64,000 bases of DNA from Leptodactylus fallax (taxonomy: Eukaryota; Chordata; Amphibia; Anura; Leptodactylidae), in contig CAMRHE010000206.1 of assembly GCA_947044405.1 (NCBI GenBank), positions 620,001 through 684,000 of the forward strand. The letters are read 5' to 3'. The position numbers and the translations under genes are program-made. Within the stretch, counting starts at the first letter, position 1, and each line of letters starts with the position of its first letter. This document shows positions 1 through 14,500 of this stretch, in pieces. A model generated the notes under the pieces. The model was given only the letters and a program-made list of their open reading frames with translations. It was not told the DNA's origin and did no database searches.

Positions 1-180
1 TACGAATCAGGTATGTAGTCCATATATGTATTAAATATAAATGAGCTCTGTTTGAAAACATCGTCTAAGTATGTAATTGTAGATCGAAGCTTTATAGACT
101 CATTTATGTTTACTATTATATGAAACCATTTAATCATTTATAACTTCAATTACTATGAAAATACATGCATACAGTTATGA

Positions 181-181
181 A

Positions 182-228
<47 letters not shown>
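181..228. repeat. A-run plus (TA)n microsatellite
   Basis: Ten A residues are followed by about 18 TA dinucleotides; a simple sequence repeat. Confidence 0.97.
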
Positions 229-232
<4 letters not shown>

Positions 233-261
233 GAACATATTGCACATGCTAATGGTTATGT

Positions 262-480
262 AAGTCAGCCAATAACAGCCATAAGTTGATTACAGCTGTC
301 ATTGGCTGGATTGGATCATGTGGTCTAGGAGGTTACCCTACATCATTGAAACTAGGTCAATGACATAGTTTCAGTGACTGAGAGTAACTTTGCAGATCAC
401 ATGATCTAAACCAGCCAATAACAGCTATATACTGATTACAGCCGTCATTGGCTGGATTAGAGTGCTTACTTGCTATCATT
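262..480. repeat. 146-bp imperfect tandem duplication with internal hairpins
   Basis: The block beginning CAGCCAATAACAG at 266 recurs at 412. Each copy is itself an inverted repeat: CAGCCAAT at its start pairs with ATTGGCTG about 35 bases on, so each can form a short hairpin. Confidence 0.8.
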
Positions 481-1301
481 GAAAGTAGGTCAGGGACTGG
501 GAGTTACTATAGGACCTTTTAGTACAAGTAGTATTATATTGTTTCCCAAATATTCCATGCATGACTCTTCAGGGCAATTTGATCGCTTTTAATCTGGACT
601 AAATTTTGGGAGATTCGCTCATCTCAATTATAAGCGGTTTGGCGGTCTTTGAACAGTTTGCAAGTAAAAGGCTATGGACATCTATGACATGGACAAAATA
701 TTTTTAGACATATTAGTTACCTTGAGTTAAAAAAGAAAGTTCCACTATATTCAAGGCAGCAATATTCATTTATTTGTTCAAATTCAGATCCGGCTCCTAA
801 TTTCCAACTTTTCCCATGTTGGTGTGTTCCTCTCCGGTAATACATGTTAGGATTCTGACGTCTTCAGTAGATCATCTCTGAGCTAAATTGTGCCTTCTAC
901 AGCACATGAGATATCACTTTTACCTTGGACTGACAGAACACTACTGCTGTTGAGAAGTTTGTTACCTCTTCCTTCCCCCAACTGCAGAGTCTGCCAAACG
1001 TTCTCTTCTTTCTCTCTACACTTATACACAGCCTTTGTGATATTCCTTTGCAGACTGCCTTGTGTACTTACCTCCCTATTTATTCTCTGTTATGGTACAG
1101 CTTGTGCCACCTGTCTCCCTTGAAGCGTTCCCATCATTTCATTTGGCTTTTCATGTTAAAATGTTATGTGTGTGTACATCAAGAGTAATGTTATTTCTGA
1201 TCGCTATATGTCATATTATACAGCTGCATGTTATATCTGGAGTTTGTAGTTCTCTCAGAGGTGGACGGTAGAGACTAGCTTAGTAGTAAGTAGATTGTTG
1301 T

Positions 1302-1535
1302 ATAGGCTAGGTTCACACTTGTGCCATGGGACCCAAACGACGGAGAGCCCGCCTGCTAAAACAGCGGTTACCTGTGGACACCCGCAGACCCCATAGACAA
1401 TAATGGAGTCCACCGGGTATTTGCTGGGTTTCTGCCAGTTTTATACTGAAACTGGCAGAGAGAAAAGTCCTCTGTACAGGTCTTTTCTCTCCGCTGATTT
1501 TTGGCGGAATCTGTAATGGAGTCTCTCACAGATGT
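1302..1535. repeat. Dispersed MITE-like repeat, family R1 (GGTTCACAC end)
   Basis: Starts AGGCTAGGTTCACAC and contains the family blocks AGCGGTTACC, CCCATAGAC, GAGAGAAAAGT and TTTCTCTCCGC. The same blocks in the same order occur near 4655, 11682, 36636, 37466, 51546, 53215 and 56722. The 116-residue open frame on the minus strand here is a by-product of the repeat. Confidence 0.75.
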
Positions 1536-2388
1536 TGAACGAAACCATAGTTTTCTCTCTCCCACTAAGAAACAACCCCAGGACAATGCAGGACATAAAC
1601 AGAGAAGTATTGACTTGCACTGATTTGAGTAAAGTGCCCCAGTTGTGATAGAGAGCTCATATTTAGCTGCAGGATCAGAGTAAGCCTGTCTTTCTTCTCT
1701 TAGCTCCACCCCTACCATACAGCAGATATTTATCTAACAAAGGGTTAGACGACCTAGGCTCAAATGATGTTCGGTCTCTTATTCACAATGCCAACAGAGT
1801 GGCATTCAACTTTTAAGTCTAAAATGAGTGGCTGAGGCAGAATGTTGGTATCCAACTTGTAAGTGGGTTACTTCTCTACCTTCCTGGCTGGAGCAGCAGC
1901 TTTAGTGTAATGTTCATTTTAACAGGGCAGTGATGTGGGCAAAGCAGGTGCATATCACATTATATGACATAGAGTAACTTTTACCATAGAAGTCTATGCT
2001 GACAAAGACACACACATAGTGCAGCTGCTATCTTCTGCTACACATACTAATAACAGCAATTTTGATTCTACAATTTGTAATATGATAAATCGAATACTAG
2101 CTGGCAGCGGTCCTACTCCTCCACCCTCACCTCTCCATAGACTTCTGTGTATGAGACTGGATATAGATATAGGTGCTATTATAGACAAGAGCCTAAATAA
2201 TAAGATATTTTAAATGTCTTATATTCACACATATTATTCACAGTTTTTTTTTATAATTGGAGGTATACTTTTAGTATTTGGTGGAGTAGATTTAGTCAAA
2301 TACATGTAGAAATAAAGCAATGGAAACTACTAAATGACAAGAACAATGGTAATGATGACCAGTCACTAACTATGAATACTTCCTGCAG

Positions 2389-2566
2389 GTTGTGAAATTC
2401 CCAGTTTTCTCCTCTAAATGTACTAATGTCACATGTTATGAAAATGGGACGTTTCATAAAACAGAAATGCAATGTCCAGAAGTTGAGAATATTACATGTG
2501 AGGGTGGAAGACCTCCTATGAAGATTTATGACCAAGATGGATGCTGCTTTCACTATGAATGTGCAC
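2389..2566 (+). CDS. Mucin exon a: VWC-type module
   Basis: The acceptor TTCCTGCAG precedes 2389 and the donor GTGAGT follows 2566. It is read in phase 0 from 2389 (VVKFPVFSSKC...) and leaves in phase 1. The 59 codons hold eight cysteines, ending DGCCFHYECA, the CCxxxxC close of a VWC-type domain, and three N-glycosylation sequons (NVT, NGT, NIT). Earlier exons of the gene are not in the window. Confidence 0.85.
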
Positions 2567-5500
2567 GTGAGTACTCATATATTACGATACCTGTTTTTGA
2601 ATCTCATATTGTACACTATTAAATTCCTTATATGCAATTTATTCTCTCAGATACTTTTTGATAAGATGTATAATCAGTTATTTGTAAATCCTTTAAATCG
2701 AGCAAAAAACAAAAGCTGATACCTTCGTGCAGCACTACTACTGTAACAGATCACTTGGGGTAGTTTGCCAATACTTTACTGGTTATTATAACACAGATCT
2801 TTGCACTAATAAAAAAATACCACACTATGTCCAGTGAAGAAACCCAGCCAACGTGCACGGAGCTGAGAGGAGATAAGAGCCTTTGCAGAGATAATGTAAA
2901 GGTTCTGCCGGACGCACCCATCTATTTCTCCCATTCCCATCTCAGTAGGCAAGGAAGTAACCAACAACCACTAGTGAATAGCAGATTTAAAATATAGGAG
3001 CCCCCTAGTGGCAGGGTTGAAAACATCTGATTTTTTTATTGAAATGAATTGCAGTTATGTTCAGTATGGGGTATTCTATGAATTTAATAAAACTTGTGCA
3101 AAAATTTAGTGAACATTTAAAAATCTGTCTAACATAAAACTTGATAAAAAAAAATAGCTAATTTTCTAGCGATACATTACCTTTAACTGTTATAGTCATA
3201 TAAACATTATCCCAGTATAAGGAAACAATCTCTTAGTTCCTACAGCCCTTTACAGCTGATAGTGGTTACTCTCTGGCTCTTACAGTATATGACAGAACTC
3301 AGGAATGATGTACTGGTAAAAAACCCACTCCAGAGGGCATATTTAGTATAATAAGGATGAAGCCCCACATGGCATAAACGCAAATCCCATCCACACATTG
3401 CAGAAAATACCCGCACCAGAAATGCAAATTCCAAAACCGTTGCATTTTTGTAAATAGCAACATGTCAATTATGTGAAAAACCAGGATTCGTTTCTGCCAC
3501 GGTTTTCCGGCAGCCCTTTTTGGCTGCGGCACGTTACGTGGGGCCTTAGCCTAAAGGGTGAGATCACTCATCCGGAGTATCCTTCAGTTTCTTTAATTTC
3601 CAAATTGGTCCCCCAGCTGTTCATGGGATTGGCCAACTGACCTGTCGATTCACACAGTATGCCCTCTACTAAATGGCACGGGATTTTAAAAAATGACTGG
3701 AGAGGGGCTGTAAGCAGTTTCCCCAGAGTACCAGCCAGCTGCTGACCCAAGCAACTTTCCATAACTCTACAACACAGCATTTCATTGCCACAGCTCTCCT
3801 GCACCTCTTTCATCTGCTGAATTTACTGTGGGTAATGACCACCCAGTGGGGTTCAACTCTTGCGCCCCACTCAGTGCATAAAATTCAGACTGCCAGGTAC
3901 TCTGCTCACTATTACTTGTTGCCAGACCTTATATATTACAATTAACTCAAGTGCCAAATACATGCACTTCTTTAAACGGTCTCTGCATGGAACCTGCCCC
4001 ATAGGGAAAAGGAGATATACAACATATAAATATATAAACATATGGAACGTGAAGAGGAAAATAATATATGTGGAGGGACCGATTCACCACATTACGTAAT
4101 AGCATATCATACATATGAATGTCTATACACAGATAAGAATATACTTACTGAGTTGATGACCTACATCGATATGGTCATGTGAGCACATGTCTTTCTAGAG
4201 TAACAGGTCCTTCACACGTATAACACTATTCATCAAAGTAACATATATAACATATTAACATATAAAAGTCCTTATCTGAAATGAAGAAAGGGTTAAAGGC
4301 AGAAGAGCCTCATATTTTATATTTTACAGGTAACTGTATGCTTTTACTTTAGATGTGTATATTAGTTGACTTTCTTTTATTAAAATGTGCCAAAATGTAA
4401 CAGTATTAATTCTAATACCAATGGACAACCATTTTCTAAATTCTACAGCTCTGCAAACATTAACCCCTTCTTGACACCCACCATAATAGATATACGGATG
4501 CCAGGTATTCACCCTGTGTATGTACACAATATCCAATGAAGGATTGTAATAAAGGCAATTTAGACAGTCCACAAACTTAAGAATAAGAAATATTGCTATA
4601 CAGCAATTTTACAATAGACTGCGGTACAGTAGTATGATCACAGGTTCAATCCCCTTGACACTAGGTTCACACCTGCGTTGGGGCTACTGTTCTTTGGGTC
4701 CGCTTGGGGACCCGAAAAACAGAAACACAATCCACTTAAAAAGCGGTTACCCGTGGACGCCATAGACCAGTTTCCTCCTGAAAAACGTGGAGAGAAAAAT
4801 ATAGACCCTTGTATGGGAGTTAAAGAGTGAATACCAAGGGACACTTAGATAACTTCTTCAGGAGTAGGCCTAAGCCAAGCTTTGTTACTGTATGTTTTAT
4901 TCATTTATAGATATTAAATGTTCATTTATCTTTTTAATATGTTTTAGATTGTGTTGGACCACAAGGAATAATAAAAAATGTAAGTATTTTAGGATGGTAA
5001 GTCTTCAGAAAATCAGTTCCATTCATCTGAATTGAGTTGTTTTTTAAAGAAAGCCCACGGGTTTCTGCACATTCCATTCAGATTAATGAAACTATTATAG
5101 AAATTTCTGCAATGAAACTACATACAAATTACCTTTTACATGAGTTACTCTATGTTATTCAAATTCATATATTGGAATTTTGAAAGTTTGCTTTGAAATT
5201 GTTTTACTTATGGATACATTTCCTATTAAATGAACATTAAAGAGGACCTTTCACCACCTCCACCAATTCCAGTTCTTTGCATCACCCAAAAGGCACCACT
5301 CCACTGATTCTGGTGTAGTTGAAATTTTTTCTCTAGCCCACTCTACCTAAGCAATCATTTCTGTTAGTCTCAGCAGTCAATATGTTAATAAGATTATCTA
5401 TTGTCGGGTGGGCGGTCACAGCCTGTCTGCTTTTGTCTAGGGCTTCTTACCTGACAGTACAGAGAATGCAGAGCCTAATTAGCATATTGGGTGCTGGATC

Positions 5501-8500
5501 TAACCACACTGATTGGTCATGAACAGTAGAAGCAAGTGGAATTTCTATTGTATAGTGATCTATATTTCAGAATTTCAGCCTTCATAATCCTATAGACAAA
5601 CTCAGCACAATAATATTCATCTAAGTTACGTCTTTAGACATTTAATTTATCATGGTACTTTATAACTATTAACACACTATTTCTTAAGGAGAAAACATTG
5701 AAAGTATTCTTCTTGTTGCTATAAGCATGCTTTCTCTATGGACATTGAAACAGGGACTATAAAAAATGTCAAAACAGAACAGTGAAATGGCCCATTGCGT
5801 ATAAGCCCATAGTAAAACAGATTCCGAATTCTTGTTCAGTTGGACTTTAAGCCCATAGTTTTAATAAAGACTGTTCTCATTTTACAACTTTTTACAATTT
5901 TTACAACTTCGCGGTACCTGGAAGAATAAAAAAACTTTGTAAAAGTTTTTACATAGTCTTAAAAAAATCTGATCAATATGTTTTTATTTAACCTGTGAAA
6001 ACAATGTGTTTTGATTCTTCAGTAATAGGTTACTCCATTATGTTTCCTATAGGCAGCAAAAAAGGGGCAGATGACATAGCTGCAGTTACGTTTCAAGTTA
6101 TTCTGTGAAATCCCATGACTACCTGTTATATCACTCACTCAGGAGAATTCAGAGACTTTAGGTCCCTATTAAATATAGTAAGGCTCATGTTGCAAGTTTG
6201 TGATTTAAATAGACACCAATTGACCCTCATTATAGTAGAATGTAATATTAGTAAATAGCACTATTTTTGATAACTTTATTAAAAAATGTATAACCTGGAC
6301 CTTCTGTCCAAAAGAATACAGTTTAGTACAATTCCACTTGGCTCTACGAGAATAAGAAATGTAGGCACTATTTAGGGTAACGAGCAGTTCTCGTGCTACA
6401 ACCTTTTTAGTCTATTGACTAACTAAATCCTCAGTTGTGCTCAAGAATTTCATGTATTCTACATGGCCATTATGGGACGTCTACTATTGTCCTCCTCCTA
6501 ATTATAATCCAAGAGGCTGCACTTTAGAAAGTATATGGCTTAGTTTACCAGATAATCAATAACCAGTAGATGGCATTCTCATCTTCATGTCTTTCTTAGA
6601 TGGTGTTTCTTACTGTCTAAGTAAATATGAATGTACCGCAAAGACTGGCTTTAGATAATGGTCTTCTAAATTAAGAGTGATCCTGACTGTTGGATGGAAC
6701 ACATTGAAGTTTAATGGAAACTTTTTTTGGAGACTTTTGGAGCCTGTCCAGATTATTAGCAGGTCATAAATGCATCAAAAGTATACTACAGTTTTAGTCT
6801 GCTCTTGTTTGGCCGTAAGAAGATTAACATATTTAGGCAATATTTTGGTACCCATGGTACTTACTAAACATGGCAGGTACAGTATCTGTCCTTACCAAAA
6901 GAGGTATAATTGTGATCATGAGGAAGGGTTATAATACCAATATTCTGGAAAGGATAGGGAGGAAGGTGGGAGCTGAACCCCTATAGCAGAGGTGGTTGCC
7001 ATAAGTATGGATGAGGGGGTAAGATAAAGTGAGGATAAGCTGGAAGCAATGGTGAATATGTTAAACATTTCAAAGAGATGGTTCGAAAGATAAAAATATG
7101 ATTTATGTGGATAACTACTATGGTAATCTCCATGATGATTTCTCCAATATTGCTTTTTGTGCTTAAATTGCCAGTAGCCCTTATTTCATCCTTACCGCGT
7201 CTCAATTATAAATTCTCCCCAGTCCTCTCTTACTCCTTGCTTACTGCTAGGAGGGTCCTTCACAGTCACTTGTGCTGGCTGTTCAATTTCTGAGAGAGGA
7301 TTCAGCTGCGGGATCAATTTCCGGATAAAATAATCTGTACTAAATGCAGTTTACAGAATGCTGAACCAGACTACAGAGGCAACTGTAGTCAGAATCCACT
7401 AGTAAGCCACAACATACTTTAAACCAACAGCAAACATTAAATGTGATCATGGGCTTTAAAGCTCTGTTGTAACCAATAAGGAGATAAAAGAGAAGAAAAA
7501 AACCTGCTACATTTACATGTATTTCAAAGGATTGGCCAATGGTTTTTATTTACCAAATATCAAATGTCTAAGCTTCCGATATTGTAGGAATATATGGTTA
7601 ATATATCCTACTAACATGTATTGTTTTCATTATTTTACTGTTTCCAGCCTGGTGAAACCTGGATAGACAACTGTCATAATTGCAAATGTGACACATATGT
7701 TCAGCAAGATTTCATGAAAGTCAAGGTTTCCTGTTACCCTGTGAAATGTCCACCCTTAAATGTCAGTGCATGTGACAAAGCGTGGCTCAAGCCCTATCTT
7801 ACAATTACAGAAAGTGACCAATGCTGTCCACAGATTAAATGTCGTATGTAAACTTTTATTTTTTTATCTAGCTCAAAATATTTAATGGAAACACCTACAA
7901 AAAACTGTATCTACTATGTTATGCCTAATGCAGGGCTGAGGGTTCAGAGATTCAAAGATTCAATGAATATCTGTAAAACAGTTTTCCTGCAGTGTTCCCT
8001 AAATCAGTATACAGTGAAACTTCTTTGGGGTGGCCTACAAAAATTGCAGTGAAAAGTATTTCTCCAGGAGGGTGTTCTTCTGTAGAAAAGGGGATCAGTA
8101 TGCATAATATATGGTAAAACTGACAGTCTGTCCCAGGAAATCTGGTCTGGATAATAGAATGGTCTTCTCTGAGAGGTTTCACTATATTCTAGACATATCA
8201 AATAGTTTGTTATACTATAATTCCCTAATATTTATTAATGCTTACATTAGAAGAAACATTCTTTAAAGGGCTTTTCCGTGGCTTTAAAGGGGTTGTTCAA
8301 GAATTATTTTTAGATAGTTCGTAAATATTTTGATCATGGAGAGCTAACAGGCAGCCCCTGCACTGATCAGCTGTACAGGTCTGCTTCCCATACCTGTATT
8401 GTACACAACACAGGGTTGGAAGCAGTTGGTTCTGATCCCTGTGTAGTGGCTGGATTCTGGTATTGCATTGAAGTCAATGCTAGCTGAGCTTCCAGGACAG

Positions 8501-11500
8501 CGCCTGGTCACTACACAGGGCATGGAGTCAGATACTTCTGGGCCTCTGTTGTGTATAGCACAGGAATCACAAGTGGCCCTGATTTGGGGACCACCTGTCA
8601 AGGCCCCACCAATTATACTGTATATTTACAGTTTATTCTAAGGATAAGCCATAACAAAGTAATTTCTGGACAATCCCTTTAATACATAACCTATCCTAAG
8701 GATATGTAATCATTATCAGATAATTGGTGATCTAACATTTGCACCCATACCGTTCAACTATACTACCATTCACGGCCACTAAACAATGCTTGGATCTATG
8801 CCTGCTTCTGAAACACTACAGCCTCTTCATTCAGCTCATCGGAGGTAATACCAGGAATTGGATCCCCACTGGTTTGATACTGAAAACTTATCCTAATGAA
8901 AGTTAATCAATTAAAGTCTCATAAAACCACTTAATTGTAAAATATACTCACCTCTATCTAGCCAGAAGAAAATTTCTGAACATAAAATAAAAAAAATCCC
9001 ATTAATACAATGCTGAAAACCCTGTTCATGCATCAGTCTCAATTTTGACTCATATTTATTTTAAATCCATTGTTTACTCCCTCTAGAATGTGACCCATTT
9101 TATTGCAAGTATCCAACAGAAATGTGTTCACTGGGATATGAGGCTGTCCCTACAGTTGTGGATGGAGAATGTTGTGCCACAATTAATTGCAGTAAGTGAC
9201 ATCTATTCATTACTGAATGTCAATAAACTTGCAAAATTACCAATTTTTCTTCTGATGGAAGGGGAACAGTAAGGGGAGGGAGATTGAAATTGTCATTGCA
9301 CAAAAACTTAAACTCAAACAAGCCATAATTTTCTAAAAGTTTTTTTCTTCTTTTTTTAATATTATATTGGTTTAAATAAACACAGTTTAATTATATTTCA
9401 TTTACATGTTTCATTCTCCAAATATACTATAAGGGAGTTAAGTGCCTTAGGTCTCTCCTCAAGCATCTTAGTGTATGGCATAACCCGTATAAAAGGTTGC
9501 TGCACAGTTTTGCCATAAATTGTCCATCTAACAAAAAGGGACTGCCCGAGGTGGACAACTGTAAAATATGAGGACATATAGAAAAATGCAACTAGACATA
9601 GACAAGAAGAAGGTAAAAAGGGAGTTTTGTACTGACAGCAATGCGGTATGGCTTTTTGGATCGAATGTGTGAAGTGCCCATCTGTAAAGAGCACAATAGC
9701 TTAAGGGAAAAAGTAAAAATTAATCTTTGTGTCATATATATATGTAACACTACAAATATTACTTACCTAAATGACTTTCTTTCAGAGATCTCCTGCTGAT
9801 ATATTATATTCTGTAGCTTTGTGTTTGTGTTGACTTTGACAACATAAATTACAGTATATGGTTTTCTATGAAAATATATGTAGTATCTAGAATTTCTATA
9901 AAAAATAGCAGACTGGTTAGTAGTCACAGTTGAAACTCCAAAACAGTCTGATGGATATACTACAAAAAGGGCATCTAGGACTAGGATTCTAGGGCTCAAA
10001 TCCAAATTTGGCTCAATTTCTTTGTTAAAGGGAGTCTGTCAGCAAAGAAATGGTTGATAAACAAGGCCAAGTACCTTGCAGTGTAAGGTCTTCAAACCAC
10101 ACTCATCACTATTATACTCAGTTTGTGGGGTATATTCGTGCATACTACTTTCCCATTGGCTGCTTGAATCGCCAACCTATCCTAGATATCCTCGTTTGGC
10201 AAGGTTTGCAGTTCAACTGGTACCTATATAATTGCAGTTTTCTGCTCCATTTTTGAGAAAAATATTTTTTATAATTTGCAATTTAGTCCCAAATGCAACA
10301 GGGGCATGTCAGGGGATGGGCTCTGCTCCCAGCCTTCCTCCTGCAGGATAACTTTGCCCAGGTTTGATTGGCAACCGCTACCTTGTTTTTAGCTGAGAGG
10401 CTCATTGCAAGGCCCGTTTCAGCGCTTGCTCAGTGCAATTCCTCCAATTACCCCAATTCCTCCAATTGGCCAGATGTAAGTCTTGTTACTTATGAGTATT
10501 TTTCTACTTTCCTTTTTTTTAAAAAAAAAATGCACCACAAACAACATGGCTATAGCAATGTTTGAATTGGCATTTGACTTGATGTTTTTTTTACAAGCCC
10601 CCAAAAACTGCCACAAATAGGAGCCTTCATAGATAAGGCTGGGGCTACACAATGAGTTTGGCCATGACTCATCCTGAGCGCTTCATCTTTTTGTGAATTG
10701 CAGTGACAGTCCCTTATATTAGTGCAGGCATCACAGGGTGACATGCGATCTTTGGTTGTGTGACAGCGTAATATGTAAAATGATTGAAGGGAAGGTTTTG
10801 GCAGAGAAGGTGTAGTACTGTATATAAGGTGTAACAAAGGTATATGAGCAAATAATATTACTTGGAAGACTAAGCTATACAGATGTTGACTTATTTTTGG
10901 GATTTATTTTTTAACTTGACACAAACTTTAAGAGGACATTTTATGTCCCATAACATTGGCAATTTTATAGACCACTAGTAAGCTGATAGTGAGCTGAATT
11001 CAGTGCACTGTCAATTTTGCTGATAGGTGCCCTGGTTGCAGAGATATCAGTGCCATTAATTTTGGGGTTGTCCTTATAGTTTAGTGCCATCACTGAGCGG
11101 TGAGGAGCGTCCCCCTGACGGTACAATTCCATAGTCTAGTACTGTCGCGGGTGGCCTTCCTCACCACCCAGCGATAAGGCTGTGCTGCACGGCCAGGCCC
11201 TCTAACAGTACAGGTATATTGTACTTTCTAGTGGTATATAACAACGCCAACAATGTTGTTGTTGAAAATTCAATAAATGTATTTCTTACTAAGCTCCTGG
11301 AGTAAAAAAAAGTTGCACTTATCTGTTTTTTTAAATTCCTTTGCTGAATGCATGAGAATTCCTTTTCATGCATTCAGCAACCCCTATTTCCAATTTACAA
11401 CCTCTTCTATGTTCAGGCTTTTAGCTCAGAGGCTTTTGCTAGCACTGGTCACATGATCTCTTCTCTATTTTTACCTGCACAACTTTAGCTCATCTCCCCC

Positions 11501-14500
11501 CTCCCTTCTCCCTCTTTCACTGTATAGTTTGCCTAACCATGCACACACAGCTTTATGTGATAGCTCTCTATGCAGTCTCATTGGCATATCTGAATCTTCT
11601 TGCCTTGTCCTATCTGTGTAACACCCATCACAGGACTGTTTCTCTTGTAACAAGAACTGTGTTTCTGCATATTCATACTAACGCTAGATCCACACCTGCG
11701 CTCGGGTTTCTGTTCTCCGGGTCCGCTTGGGGACCCAAAAAACAAACCCAATCCACTTAAAAAGCAGTTAGCCCATAGACTATAATGTGGTCCACCATGT
11801 TTCCGCCCAAAAAATGCAGAGAGAAAAGTTCTGCAGTCTTGCAGGAATGGGAAGCCGAATGGGGGACGGAATCAGTGTCAGACTGTGATGTCTAGGGTCC
11901 ACCAATGGAATTGCTTCTAGGGGCCTGCCATCAAGACCCCTGCAGATCAGCAGTACCGAGACAGGGCGGCAAAAGGTAATAACATGTTGGAAGCCATGTT
12001 GCTCACCCACCATACCATGTGCACCACTGCACTACCTAAACCCACTGCTACACCCTGTATGGCAAGTGAACAGCATGGCTCTTAGAATTGTTACTTGTAG
12101 CCGCACTGTCCTGTAAAAGCTGATCTACAGAGGTCCTGGCTGTTGTATCATCGCAGATGTAATATTGCTGGCCTATCCTAAGGACAGGCCATCAGTATTA
12201 GAAATATGGATAAATCCTTTGAATAGGTTGTCCAGGAATTGGCGCAACCCATGTTCCTTGCGGGAGGTGTAAAATAAAAAAATTTAAAAAAAAAAAAATC
12301 ATACTCACCTGTCCCTGGCGTTCCGTTGTCCGCTGCCAGTGTCCTTTCAGTCTCGTGCCGGCGACTCCTTGCTGGGAGTCCTGCACCTCATGTGACCTCT
12401 AAGACCAATTAGGTACAGGATTTCCAGAAATGAGGGGCCACCATGAGACCGAACAGATAGAGGCAGGGGACAATGGGGTGCTGAGGACAGGCGAGTATGC
12501 TTTTTTTTTACATTTTTTTTTATTTTTACACCTCCCTGGCAGCCGACACAGTGGTCGCTCTAGTTTATGGACAACCTCTTTTAAAGGGTTGTCTGGGCCA
12601 AATTTTTTTATGGCCACTTCACTGGTCCCCCCATACGGTGGCCTCTTCAATGGTCCCCCATATTGTATGGGGAACAGTGATGGAGCCATTATATTGTGTG
12701 GGAGCAGTGATGGGGGCTAACATCCTGTGGAGGGGACATTAAACTGTGTGGGGCATATTAAAGGGGTTGTCCAGAGTTTCCTTTTTTATGGCCTATGGTC
12801 AGGATAGGCCATAAATACCTGATCAGTATGGGGCTGACACACGACCCTATCAGCTGTTCGGAGCCACTTCCGGCACCCGTTCTGTACACAACACAGACAC
12901 AACTCTCAACAGACCCAGAGCATCTGGAGTTGTTAGGGGTTGTAGTTATCAGAGTTGTCAGTGAAGTTGAAAGATTTGGGGGCAAAATAGGGGGAAAAGT
13001 TGTTTTTTTGTTTGCGTGGGTAAGTTGTACTTACCTGTCACACTGCTGGTCTGGGCTGCTATGAAGAAACCCGCTGCCGCGCACAGCATCAGTACGTCAG
13101 TGACGCTTGCAGCAACAAGCTTCAACTGGATTGGTTCCATTGGCTGCCCATCAGGATCCCCCTACCCCCTCCCTAGAGTAAATTCTTGATAGTGACGGTT
13201 ATGGTTGCTGCAGCGATATCTCAGATACTTGAAAGAGATACAGCTTTAGTACCCACAACCGCAGTTGTCAAGAACATGGTGAATGAGCAGCGCAACACCC
13301 AGCATGTAAACAATACTTGGACAGTATAATATGCTCCGCAGTGGCTCCAACACAGCATTATATGCTCCGCAGTGGCCCCAACACAGCATTATATGCTCCG
13401 CAGTGGCCCCAACACAGCATTATATGCTCCGCAGTGGCCCCAATGCAGTATTATATGCCCTCAGTGGCCCCCACACAGTATTATATGCCCTCAGTGGCCC
13501 CCACACAGTATTATATGCCCTCAGTGGCCCCCACACAGTATTATATGCCCTCAGTGGCCCCCACACAGTATTATATGCCCTCAGTGGCCCCCACACAGTA
13601 TTATATTCCCTCAGTGGCCCCACCACAGTATTATATGCCCTCAGTGGCCCCCACACAGTATTATATGCCCACAGTGGCCCCCACACAGTATTATATGCCC
13701 TCAGTGGCCCCCACACAGTATTATATGCCCTCAGTGGCCCCCACACAGTATTATATGCCCTCAGTAGCCCCCACACAGTATTATATGCCCTCAGTGGCCC
13801 CCACACAGTATTATATGCACTCAGTGGCCCCCACACAGTATTATATGCCTTCAGTGGCCCCCACACAGTATTATATGCCCTCAGTGGCCCCCACACAGTA
13901 TTATATGCCCTGAGTGGCCCCCACACAGTATTATATGCCCAAAGTGACCCACACACACTATTAGGTGCTCCACACCCCCACAGCCGGTGCTATTATTATA
14001 CGCGGGGGTCTCCTCAGACCCCAGAATATAATAAGTACAGGTCCAGGAGAAGTGTTTAAAAATAACAAACACTTATACTCACCTTGTCTTACCTCTCCGG
14101 GGCATCCTTGCTCCGTCCTGCTGTCTTTACCATCTTCCTTGGTCCCCTGGTCTCCACGTCCTGTGTCCCAGACATCACCGCTGGGGCCTGTGATTGCACC
14201 TCAGCGGTCACGTGGGACGCGATGACGTCATTACGCTAGCGCGCTTCATGTCACTGCTGGGGCCTAATCATAGGCCCCTGCAGTGAGGCTGGAAAAGTGC
14301 CGGAGACAATGCTGAGCCCAGGACAGTCAGGTGAGTATTTTTTTTTTTTTTGTCACTTCCCCTGGGCTGGCATCTAATGGAAAGGTGCCGGCCCCTTTCC
14401 ATTAACAATAGGTATAGCGGTCGGGGAACCAGGACTTCCCCGACCACTATCATGATAGTCTGGGGCCCCGGCCATTTCCAGCTGGCTGCGGGCCCTGCAC

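Larger units (their letters stand above)
1..2388. other. Upstream intronic stretch with repeats, no exon found
   Basis: No splice-flanked cysteine-rich reading frame was found before 2389, so this is probably intron of the mucin gene whose next exon begins at 2389. It holds an (AT)n run, a 146-bp imperfect tandem duplication, a terminus ending ATTCGCTCATCTC near 613-627 (the end motif of a dispersed family also seen near 42150), and a MITE-like copy at 1302-1535. Confidence 0.6.
2567..4947 (+). other. Mucin intron a-b
   Basis: No further exon was seen. It contains an R2-family repeat (3340-3556) and an R1 copy (4655-4850). The remainder is AT-rich unique-looking sequence. Confidence 0.7.

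Noticed and set aside
1368..1718. 116-codon open frame on -
   Set aside because: It lies mostly in an R1 dispersed repeat copy; the same peptide pattern appears in other copies.
13437..13957. Regular 30-bp direct repeats resembling a CRISPR array
   Set aside because: Units are contiguous with no unique spacers, and the genome context is vertebrate.
13317..14059. Long open frames of 131-242 codons on + and 178 codons on - with a repeated PSVAPTQYYM-type motif, tempting as a novel repeat protein or a mucin PTS domain
   Set aside because: They follow from a 30-bp tandem repeat without stops. They exist in several frames and both strands, lie in an intron between cysteine-rich exons, and are poor in Ser/Thr compared with mucin PTS regions.
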